A stretch of DNA of 64,000 nt from Streptomyces fulvoviolaceus (lineage in GTDB: Bacteria; Actinomycetota; Actinomycetes; Streptomycetales; Streptomycetaceae). This document shows, piece after piece, positions 27,766 to 35,456 of this stretch. Both the position numbers and the translations under genes were made by a program. The notes below the pieces were generated by a model. That model searched no databases, was not told the origin of the DNA, and saw only the letters and a program-made list of their open reading frames with translations. Each line of letters opens with the position of its first letter. The first letter of the stretch is position 1. Where the stretch lies: assembly GCF_000718165.1 (NCBI RefSeq), contig NZ_JOEY01000033.1, positions 62,001-126,000 of the forward strand, written 5' to 3'.

Positions 27766-28947
27766 TCAAGGCAGCCGCCTCCCACACGTGAGCGCCAGCG
27801 TCAACGCACCGGCCCCGACGGCGAGAGCCACCGACAGGGCGCCGTCGACGCCGTAGGTCTCGGCGAGGCCGCCTGACACGGCCTGTCCGGCGGCCGTTCC
27901 GAGGGGACCGCCGGCACAGAGGATGGTCATGGCGGCGGTGGCCCGTTCCGTGGGGGCGAGCCGTTCGGTCAGGGCGTAGAGGCTGATCATGTACGGCGCG
28001 ACGGTGAAGCTCGCCAGCGCGACGGCGGCGGGGAGGGACACCAGCCGGGCCCCGGCGAAGAGGACCAGCATGCCGACGAAGAGGACCGCGGCGAACGACA
28101 CGTACCGGGCCCGCAAGCCGAACCGTCGCGGGAGCCACGCGCAGGCGGCGCCGGCCAGGGCACTGCCTATGCCGAACTCGGCGTACACGAGCCCCGAGAC
28201 GCCGGGCCTGCCGATCGTGTCGGCGTAGACGGTGACGGCCGTCTGGACCGCGCCGAAGATCGCCCCCATCGCGGCCATGGCAAGGACCATGACGGCCAGG
28301 GGGCGACGCGGCAGACGCGACGGATGCGGCTTGCGCTGCTCCCCCGAAGGGGACCGGTGAGCGTAGAACAGAGCAAAAGGAAGCGTGCTGACGGCGATCA
28401 GCGACATGACCGCCACGGCAGGCGCGAGCGGACCGACCGCCATCAGCGCCCCGACGAGCGCGGGCCCGGCGATGAAGCTCACCTCGTCCGCGGACGCCTC
28501 GTAGGACAGGGCCGTGGACAACAGATGGTGCTGCTCGTCTCGCGCACGCAGCAGACGCGACCAGTGCACGCGCACGAGCGGCCCCACCGGCGGCTGAGTC
28601 AGCCCCACGACAGTGGCCGCAACCAGCATGCTCTCCCTGCCACCGCCCTGGCTCACGGCCAACAGGGCAGCCCAGGCACAGAAGTTGGCGATCGCGGCGG
28701 CGACCCCCACCGCCCGGTGACCGTACCGGTCGGCGAGCGCCCCGATCAGCGGACCACCCACAGCGATGGCGATGCTCTGAGCCGCACTGGCGAGTCCGGC
28801 GAAGGCGTAACTACGGGTCGACGCCTGCAACAGGCAGAGCGTGGAAAGGGCTGAAGCCGCATACGGCAGTCGGGCGAGGAATCCCAGCGGGAAGAAGCCA
28901 ACCCCCGCAGCGCGTAGCAGGGAACGGTATGACACGGGTGTCTCCAT
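27766..28947 (-). CDS. MFS transporter
   Basis: 393-aa major facilitator with twelve predicted helices. The motif A-like loop GALADRYGHRAVG sits between helices 2 and 3. A cytoplasmic linker with basic residues (AHRSPSGEQRKPHPSRLPRRP) separates the two halves. The ATG at 28947 (METPVSY) is preferred to an upstream in-frame start that would add 22 polar residues. It is probably a drug or metabolite exporter; the substrate is unknown. The downstream kinase gene converges on it. Confidence 0.82.
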   Translation of the reverse strand: METPVSYRSLLRAAGVGFFPLGFLARLPYAASALSTLCLLQASTRSYAFAGLASAAQSIAIAVGGPLIGALADRYGHRAVGVAAAIANFCAWAALLAVSQGGGRESMLVAATVVGLTQPPVGPLVRVHWSRLLRARDEQHHLLSTALSYEASADEVSFIAGPALVGALMAVGPLAPAVAVMSLIAVSTLPFALFYAHRSPSGEQRKPHPSRLPRRPLAVMVLAMAAMGAIFGAVQTAVTVYADTIGRPGVSGLVYAEFGIGSALAGAACAWLPRRFGLRARYVSFAAVLFVGMLVLFAGARLVSLPAAVALASFTVAPYMISLYALTERLAPTERATAAMTILCAGGPLGTAAGQAVSGGLAETYGVDGALSVALAVGAGALTLALTCGRRLP

Positions 28948-29014
28948 CGGGCACGTCGAGGAGACACGCCTCCCAGCCACCAGCGCGTCGACGAACCCGA
29001 TTCGGACCGTCAAC

Positions 29015-29587
29015 CTAGCGCAGGTCGAGCCGCATCAGGATCCGGGGATGACCGGCCGGCACCGAGGTGGTGTCGGCGGCGTGGACGAACCCGGCGCGTT
29101 CGAAGTTCTTGCGGAGCCCGGCGTACGCCGTGGTCAGGTCGACCTTGGCGTCGCCGTTGTCGAGGGGGTACGCCTCGATCGCCGGGGCACCGTGGGCGCG
29201 GGCGAACTCGACCGCGCCGGCGATGAGGGCGTGCGAGATCCCCTGCTTGCGGTGCCCGGGGCGCACGCGGATGCACCACAGCGACCAGACGGGCAGGTCG
29301 TCGACGTACGGGATCTTGCGGCTGCGCGCGAAGGACGTCTCCGAGCGCGGCGCCACGGCGGCCCAGCCGACCGGCTCGTCACCGTCGTAGGCGAGCACCC
29401 CGGGAGGGGTCTCCGCACGGCACAGCCCGGCGACGTACTCACCACGGTCCGGCCCGCGAAGCTCGTTGTTGAGCTTGGACGGGATCCGGTAGCTCAGGCA
29501 CCAGCAGACGTTGGCCGAGGGTGACTTCGGGCCGATCACGGCACGAACATCCTCGAAGACCGAAGCCGGACGAACCTCGATGGTCAT
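29015..29587 (-). CDS. GNAT family N-acetyltransferase
   Basis: 190-aa acetyltransferase. The CoA-binding motif is IRVRPGHRKQGISHALIAGAV, preceded by the Trp-rich strand DLPVWSLWC. A preceding CWCLSYRIPSKL segment resembles Streptomyces GNATs of unknown substrate. ATG 29587 (MTIEVRPAS) is the domain start; the frame remains open upstream over the oppositely oriented gene. Confidence 0.77.
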   Translation of the reverse strand: MTIEVRPASVFEDVRAVIGPKSPSANVCWCLSYRIPSKLNNELRGPDRGEYVAGLCRAETPPGVLAYDGDEPVGWAAVAPRSETSFARSRKIPYVDDLPVWSLWCIRVRPGHRKQGISHALIAGAVEFARAHGAPAIEAYPLDNGDAKVDLTTAYAGLRKNFERAGFVHAADTTSVPAGHPRILMRLDLR

Positions 29588-29686
29588 GGCACCACGATGA
29601 CACCCACGCCGGCCGGCGGACGTGAACCATCCCGACACGGACCGGCATATCGTGTCCGTCCGAGTCATCGAATCCGGGGGGCGGTC

Positions 29687-30382
29687 ATGGCAGCCGCAGG
29701 CGACCAAGAGGCTGAGCTGCCGGCCGCGGGCGATCCCGATGTGGCGTCGCCTGCGGATCTGGTCCGGCGGATGGAGCTCGTCGCACTGGCCCAGGGCATC
29801 GACCTGGGCCAGATACGCGCTGTGTCCGGATGGGCCGCCGGTGCCGAGATCAGCGCCGATCGCGACAAGGTGGCCGTGGTCCTGCGCCCGGGGGAGGGAT
29901 TCCTCGTACGGATCTGCCTCCCCGGTGTTTTGGCCTGGTCGGAGGGCTGGACGGACGATCTCGCCGCGGTGGTGGGGGTGGCGGACCTGTGGCGCCGGGG
30001 CGGCCGTCTGCGGGAGTTGCACGACCGGTTCCCGTTCATGAGCTGGAGTGAACTGAACCAGGCGTTCGAGGACGGTGACCCTGCCCCCACGAAGTGGCGC
30101 CAGCTCCTGTCCAGCGAATGGCATCTGCGTGATCGCCCGTTCCTTCAGGCCGCCCACGCACACCCCGAGCTGCGGATGTTCTATCCGGACATCAGCCACA
30201 GGAGCCTGATGCTGAGCCGGAATCCGTTCGACCCGGCATCCGACCTTGCGAAGATCACTCCTCTTTCGGAAGGCCACTACCGAGTGGTCGGGGGAGCGGT
30301 CGAATTCCGGCGCGAGGTGACTTCACTGACCGAGGCGCTCGAGGTCACGGCGGCCTGCTTCCGGTCCCTCCCGGATTCGTAG
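29687..30382 (+). CDS. Hypothetical protein, possible DUF6193-like
   Basis: 231-aa soluble protein from ATG 29687, which follows GGGGGGCGG. The C-terminal half has short aromatic and acidic motifs (PFMSWSELNQAF, LSSEWHLRDRPFLQ, LRMFYPDISHRSL, RNPFDP) that look like a conserved Streptomyces domain, possibly DUF6193, but I am not certain of the family. No signal peptide or membrane helix. It is divergent from the GNAT gene with about 100 bp between, and its 3' end lies in a short tandem duplication. Confidence 0.6.
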   Translation: MAAAGDQEAELPAAGDPDVASPADLVRRMELVALAQGIDLGQIRAVSGWAAGAEISADRDKVAVVLRPGEGFLVRICLPGVLAWSEGWTDDLAAVVGVADLWRRGGRLRELHDRFPFMSWSELNQAFEDGDPAPTKWRQLLSSEWHLRDRPFLQAAHAHPELRMFYPDISHRSLMLSRNPFDPASDLAKITPLSEGHYRVVGGAVEFRREVTSLTEALEVTAACFRSLPDS

Positions 30383-30402
30383 CCTCCCGGATTCGTAGCC
30401 TC
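30367..30402. repeat. 16-bp tandem duplication covering a stop codon
   Basis: The unit CCCGGATTCGTAGCCT occurs twice in direct tandem. The first copy contains the TAG stop of the preceding gene, so the second is a non-coding echo of the gene end. This looks like replication slippage. Confidence 0.85.
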
Positions 30403-30434
30403 GCGGCTCGCGGCTCGCGGCTCGCGGCTCGCGG
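30401..30434. repeat. 7-bp tandem repeat array
   Basis: Nearly five head-to-tail copies of CGCGGCT directly follow the 16-bp duplication, in the non-coding gap between convergent genes. It is a short tandem repeat of likely slippage origin and could vary in copy number between strains. Confidence 0.85.
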
Positions 30435-30524
30435 GCGCAGCGTCCTCACGGCTCTCGTTCTGAACCACCCTTCTCGCCCAGGTCAGTTCGCCTCAGCCTG
30501 CTCTCCGGCCGTAGGACGCGGCCT

Positions 30525-32771
30525 CTACCCGCGCCCCGGCTGCTGTTGCTGCGCACCGGGTTCCGCGTGCCTGCGAAGCTCTTCGCGCTGAAGGAATCGG
30601 CCCATCGGATCCGTCGCCGGCTGATCCCAGGCCTCGTGACGCCCGAACCCGGCACCGGTGGGCGGCTCCGCGGTGGCCGCGGCGAGTGCGGCGAAGTGCT
30701 GCTGTGCTTCGTCCAGAGAGCCGGCGGCGAAATCGGTGGGGTCACCAAAAGCAGCCTCGCCGAAGGCCGTCGTCTCCGCCGCCCCCTGGATGATCGTGTG
30801 GGGCAGCATGACCAGTGACGTCGTGCCCGTCTGCTCGCGCGAGGGGCGCAGCTGGACGCGGATACCGTGCCGGTCGGCGAGGCGGCCGACCACGAACAGG
30901 CCCATGTTCCGGGAGATGTCGGCGTCCACGGTGGGCGGGTTGGCGAGCTTGTGGTTGAGGGCGGCGAAGTCCTCGGTGGTCAGGCCGATGCCCTTGTCGT
31001 GGATCTCGATCATGATCCGGCCGTCGGGCAGCCGGGCCGCGGTGACGCGGACCCTCGTCTGGGGCGAGGAGAACGCGGTGGCGTTCTCCAGGAGTTCGGC
31101 CAGCAGGTGCACGAGGTCGCTCACGGCCCGGCCGTGGATCTCGGCCTCGGGGATGCCGTCCAGCTCGATGCGCTCGTACTGCTCGACCTCGGAGGAGGCG
31201 GCGCGCAGCACGTCGACCACGGGGAGCGGCCGCACCCACGGCTGGTGGGCCTCCTCGCCGGCGAGGACGAGGAGGTTCTCGCCGTTGCGGCGCATACGGG
31301 TGGCCAGGTGGTCCAGGCGGAAGAGGTTCTCCAGCTGGTCCGGGTCGGCTTCGTTGTTCTCCAGGTCGGTGATCAGGGTCAGCTGGCCCTCGATCAGCGA
31401 CTGGCTGCGGCGCGAGAGGTTGGTGAAGATCGCGTTGATGTTGCCGCGCAGCACGGCCTGTTCGGCGGCCAGTCGGACCGCCTCGCGGTGGACCTGGTCG
31501 AAGGCGCGGGCGACCTCCCCGATCTCGTCCCTGGTGTCGACCGGGATCGGCTCGATCCGCGTGTCGATCCGCCCGGGCGAGGAGCGGGAGAGCTGGGCGA
31601 GCAGCGCCGGCAGGCGCTGCCCCGAGATCTGGAACGCGGAGCTGCGCAGGAGCCGCATCCGGGTGCTCATCGAGCGGGCCACGGCGGCGGCGACGAGGAA
31701 CGCGGCGAGGACGGCGGCGAGGGCGACCGCAGAGTTGACGACGGCGTCACGGCGCGCGTCGTCGGCGATGTCCTCGGCGTTGGCGAGCGCGGTGTCGGTG
31801 AGGTAGACCTCGACGTCGCGGTACGCGTCGAAGGCGAGGGTGGACGCGGCGAAGAACGACTCGGTCGTGATGCCCTGGGCGGCGAGTTCCGTGGCGGACT
31901 TCCCCGAGGCGATCTCGCTGATCATCTTCGTCATGCTCGGCGGGGTCACGAAGGTCTCCCCGGCCGCCTCGGCCTGAGCGGCGGCCTCGGTGACCTGCCG
32001 CTGACCCTCGGTCCTCGCGGCGGCCAACGCCTTCTGCAGCTGGGCCTGGTCCTTGTCGGTGGCGGCGCCGGCGAACTCCTGGAGCGCGACCTCCTGGAGA
32101 TAGCCGTACGAGGCGAAGGCGGCGAGCTGGCTCTGGAGTTCACCCTCCGCGAGGGAGCTGCGGTCCTCGGCGAGGAGGTGCGTGCCGATGGCCCGGTTCA
32201 GGGACTCGGCCGCCTGCGTGAGCGAGATGGCGTAGAGGGCCCGGCCGAAGCTGGCCTGGTTGCTGCTGCCGAAGCCGAGTTCGTTCGCGAGCTCCATCAA
32301 CGGGTGCTGGATCAGGTGGTACTTCTCCTCGGTCTGCACACCGGGCAGCCGGGAGGTGAACGCGTCCTCGCGCAGCCCCGCCAGCTGCTTCTCACCGCTC
32401 TGGACCACCGCGACCCGCCTGAGCAGGCGCGCGCTCTGCGGCATGCGCTCCACCGCCTCGTCGAAGGCGGCCATGTCCTGGTCGGTGATCTTGCGGGCGT
32501 TGGCGACGACACTGGAGTCGGTGTCGCCCTGGAGCAGCGGAACGACCGACAGATCACGTTCGTTGATCGCGTCGCTGGCGAACTTGTTGGCGGTCTGCAC
32601 CAGTTCGGCCACCCGGACCGCGTCGTCGGCCTCCCGATAGGTGTCCACGGCCTGCTTCACCCGGAAGCCGCCGAGCACCAGCGTGACGATGACGGGAATG
32701 AGCACGATGGCGCGCAGCCGCTGGGCCACCCGCCAGTTGCTGGTTAAGGACGAACCCGGCGCTTTCCCCAC
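30525..32771 (-). CDS. Nitrate/nitrite-sensor-type (CvnA-like) membrane histidine kinase
   Basis: 748-aa membrane kinase of the actinobacterial nitrate/nitrite-sensing-domain type. A first TM near residue 25-40 leads to a large extracytoplasmic domain (to about 340), then a second TM (AVALAAVLAAFLVAAAVA) and a HAMP-like region. A helical segment with LDHLATRMRRNGENLLVLAG follows. The GHKL ATPase has an N box ELLENATAFSSPQTRV and a G1 box IHDKGIGLTTEDF. In conservons CvnA is followed by roadblock, DUF742 and GTPase genes; none follows here, since the next DNA holds tandem repeats and a convergent gene. GTG 32771 is the start. Confidence 0.85.
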   Translation of the reverse strand: MGKAPGSSLTSNWRVAQRLRAIVLIPVIVTLVLGGFRVKQAVDTYREADDAVRVAELVQTANKFASDAINERDLSVVPLLQGDTDSSVVANARKITDQDMAAFDEAVERMPQSARLLRRVAVVQSGEKQLAGLREDAFTSRLPGVQTEEKYHLIQHPLMELANELGFGSSNQASFGRALYAISLTQAAESLNRAIGTHLLAEDRSSLAEGELQSQLAAFASYGYLQEVALQEFAGAATDKDQAQLQKALAAARTEGQRQVTEAAAQAEAAGETFVTPPSMTKMISEIASGKSATELAAQGITTESFFAASTLAFDAYRDVEVYLTDTALANAEDIADDARRDAVVNSAVALAAVLAAFLVAAAVARSMSTRMRLLRSSAFQISGQRLPALLAQLSRSSPGRIDTRIEPIPVDTRDEIGEVARAFDQVHREAVRLAAEQAVLRGNINAIFTNLSRRSQSLIEGQLTLITDLENNEADPDQLENLFRLDHLATRMRRNGENLLVLAGEEAHQPWVRPLPVVDVLRAASSEVEQYERIELDGIPEAEIHGRAVSDLVHLLAELLENATAFSSPQTRVRVTAARLPDGRIMIEIHDKGIGLTTEDFAALNHKLANPPTVDADISRNMGLFVVGRLADRHGIRVQLRPSREQTGTTSLVMLPHTIIQGAAETTAFGEAAFGDPTDFAAGSLDEAQQHFAALAAATAEPPTGAGFGRHEAWDQPATDPMGRFLQREELRRHAEPGAQQQQPGRG

Positions 32772-32965
32772 TCGACAACCGTTCTCTCGTCGGTACTTGG
32801 GAGTACGTGTTCATACTCGTCCGTTGTTCAACGGAACTCGACTGTTCCCAGGAATTAACCTACGACCCCTTGGCGCCCTCCTTTCTACGCGCGTAACTTG
32901 AGCCGACTCCCCACGGTCCCCCCACACACCACCGCACCGCCGTCCGATCCGAGGAGACCGCCAGC

Positions 32966-35404
32966 GTGTCCAGCCCCGAGGGAAGAAGATCCCGCACCCG
33001 CCGCGCCGCCTACCCGCTCATATCCGTGAGCGCGGCCGGCGCACTCGCCTTCACCGCGATCCCGGCCGCGTTCGCCACCCCGTCCACCACCGTGGTGATC
33101 TCCGAGGTGTACGGCGGCGGAGGCAACTCGGGCGCCACCCTCACCCGGGACTTCGTCGAGCTCGCGGGCCTCGGCTCCGCGGCCTACGACCTGTCGGGCT
33201 ACAGCGTGCAGTACCTGCCCGGCTCCCCGTCCTCCTCCTCGCAGTGGCAGGTGACCGCGCTCAGCGGCTCGGTCGCCCCCGGCGCCAACTACCTGGTCGC
33301 GGAGGGCGCGGGCAGCGGCGGTACGACGGCACTCCCCACCGCCGACGCCACCGGCTCGGTCGCGATGAGCGCCACCAGCGGCACGATCGCCCTGGTCTCC
33401 GGCACCACCGCCCTGACCTGCAAGACCGCCGCGGACTGCGCGGCCGACACCAGCGTCGTCGACCTCGTGGGCTACGGCAGCGCGGTCGTCCGCGAGGGCA
33501 CGGGCCCGGCGACCGGCGCCTCCAACACGGCCTCCGTGGCCCGGTCCGCCGCCCTGACGGACACCGACGACAACGCGACGGACCTCACGTCCGGGACGCC
33601 GGCGCCGGTCAACTCGGCGGGCCAGGTCCCGGATTCGGGCGACGGAGACGGTGACGGAGACGGCGGTGGCTCCACGGACCCGGGCACGGTCCGCGTCCAC
33701 GACATCCAGGGCACCACCCGCCTCTCCCCGTACGCGGGCCAGACGGTCACCCGTGTCCCCGGCGTCGTCACCGGCGTCCGCACGGCCGGCTCGAAGGGCT
33801 ACTGGATCCAGGACCCGACGGCCGACACCGACGCCCGCACCAGCGAGGGCGTCTTCGTCTACACCGGCTCGGCCGCACCCACCGTGGCGGTGGGCGACTC
33901 GGTCCTGGTCACCGGCAAGGTCACCGAGTACTACCCGAGCAGCACCAGCCAGTCGGTCACCGAGATCACCGGCCCCACGGTCACCGTCCTATCGAGCGGC
34001 AACACGCTCCCGGACGCCGTGACGCTGGACGCGACGACGGTCCCGGACGCGTACACGCCCGACGCGGCAGGCGGCAGCATCGACTCGCTCGCGCTCGAAC
34101 CCACCACCTACGCCCTGGACTTCTACGAGTCCGTGGAGGGCATGCGGACGACGTTCACCGACGCGCGCGTGGTCGGCGCGACGGACGACTACGACGAGCT
34201 GTGGGTGACGGTCAAGCCCGACGAGAACGCGACGACGCGCGGCGGCACCGTCTACTCCTCCTACGACCAGCCCAACACGGGCCGGGTGAAGGTGGCCTCG
34301 CTCGACACCACGAGCCCCGTGGCGAACGTGGGCGACGAGCTGTCCGGCACGACCACCGGCCCCCTCGACTACTCGACCTACGGCGGCTACATCCTCCAGG
34401 CCACCCAGCTCGGCACCCTGGTCGACAACGGCCTGAAGCAGGAGGTCACCCGCCGCCAGAAGGGCGACGAGCTGGCGGTCGCGACGTACAACGTCGAGAA
34501 CCTGGACGCGCTCGACGACCAGGAGAAGTTCGACCGTCTCGCCGCGGGCGTCGCGGTCAACCTCAACTCCCCCGACGTCGTGGCCCTGGAGGAGATCCAG
34601 GACGACAACGGCGCGACCAACGACGGCACGCTGACCTCCGAGGCGACGCTGACGAAGTTCACCGACGCCATCCGCGCGGCGGGCGGCCCGCGTTACTCGT
34701 GGCGCTACGTCTCCCCCGAGAACAACCAGGACGGTGGCGAGCCCGGCGGCAACATCCGTCAGGTCTTCCTCTTCAACCCGAAGCGGGTCTCGTTCGCGGA
34801 CCGCGCGGGCGGCGACGCCACCACCGCCACGAGCGTGGTGAAGACGAGAAAGGGCGCGCAGCTCACCTACTCCCCGGGCCGCATCAACCCGACGAGCGAC
34901 GCGTGGGACAACAGCCGTAAGCCGCTGGTCGGCGAGTTCCTCTTCCACGGCGAGTCGGTCTTCGTCATCGCCAACCACTTCACCTCCAAGGGCGGCGACC
35001 AGCCCCTGCACAGCCGCTACCAGCAGCCCGCCCGCAGCTCGGAGACCCAGCGCGCGGCCCAGGCGGCCGAGGTCAACACCTTCGTCAAGTCCCTGCTCAC
35101 GGCGGACAAGAACGCCAAGGCGGTGGTCCTGGGCGACCTGAACGACTTCGAGTTCAGCCAGACCGTGACGACCCTGACGGACGGCAAGGTCCTGACCCCG
35201 CTGATCACGACCCTCCCCGCCGCCGAGCGCTACACCTACGTCTACGACGGCAACTCCCAGACCCTGGACCACACGCTGACGACGCCGGCGATCACGGCCT
35301 TCGACTACGACGTGGTCCACATCAACGCGGAGTTCTCCGACCAGGCGAGCGACCACGACCCGCAGATCGTGCGGATCGACGTCAACAGGTGCCGTAAGCA
35401 CTGA
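32966..35404 (+). CDS. Secreted ExeM/NucH-like extracellular nuclease
   Basis: 812-aa exported protein from GTG 32966, preceded by GAGGAG. Domain order: signal peptide (SVSAAGALAFTAIPAAFA); lamin-tail (LTD) domain at about 40-190 (VVISEVYGGGGNSG, FVELAGLGS); Asp/Gly linker; OB-like domain at about 230-480; endonuclease/exonuclease/phosphatase domain to the C-terminus. The last holds the catalytic signatures VATYNVENLD, VALEEIQDDNG, IANHFTSKGGD, VLGDLNDF and SDHDPQI. It probably degrades extracellular DNA for phosphate or nutrients. It is divergent from the sensor kinase across 195 bp. Confidence 0.88.
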   Translation: MSSPEGRRSRTRRAAYPLISVSAAGALAFTAIPAAFATPSTTVVISEVYGGGGNSGATLTRDFVELAGLGSAAYDLSGYSVQYLPGSPSSSSQWQVTALSGSVAPGANYLVAEGAGSGGTTALPTADATGSVAMSATSGTIALVSGTTALTCKTAADCAADTSVVDLVGYGSAVVREGTGPATGASNTASVARSAALTDTDDNATDLTSGTPAPVNSAGQVPDSGDGDGDGDGGGSTDPGTVRVHDIQGTTRLSPYAGQTVTRVPGVVTGVRTAGSKGYWIQDPTADTDARTSEGVFVYTGSAAPTVAVGDSVLVTGKVTEYYPSSTSQSVTEITGPTVTVLSSGNTLPDAVTLDATTVPDAYTPDAAGGSIDSLALEPTTYALDFYESVEGMRTTFTDARVVGATDDYDELWVTVKPDENATTRGGTVYSSYDQPNTGRVKVASLDTTSPVANVGDELSGTTTGPLDYSTYGGYILQATQLGTLVDNGLKQEVTRRQKGDELAVATYNVENLDALDDQEKFDRLAAGVAVNLNSPDVVALEEIQDDNGATNDGTLTSEATLTKFTDAIRAAGGPRYSWRYVSPENNQDGGEPGGNIRQVFLFNPKRVSFADRAGGDATTATSVVKTRKGAQLTYSPGRINPTSDAWDNSRKPLVGEFLFHGESVFVIANHFTSKGGDQPLHSRYQQPARSSETQRAAQAAEVNTFVKSLLTADKNAKAVVLGDLNDFEFSQTVTTLTDGKVLTPLITTLPAAERYTYVYDGNSQTLDHTLTTPAITAFDYDVVHINAEFSDQASDHDPQIVRIDVNRCRKH

Positions 35405-35413
35405 TCCCGGACG

Positions 35414-35447
35414 GACCGCGCCTGGGGACCGGACCCCAGGCGCGGTC
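35414..35447. terminator. Strong bidirectional hairpin terminator
   Basis: A perfect 14-bp stem (GACCGCGCCTGGGG / CCCCAGGCGCGGTC) with a 6-base loop, 9 bp after the nuclease stop and 9 bp before the end of the convergent kinase gene. Confidence 0.88.
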
Positions 35448-35456
35448 GTCACACGG

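Noticed and set aside
30367..30434. Repeat array as CRISPR
   Set aside because: Units are 7 and 16 bp, back to back, with no spacers and no cas genes.
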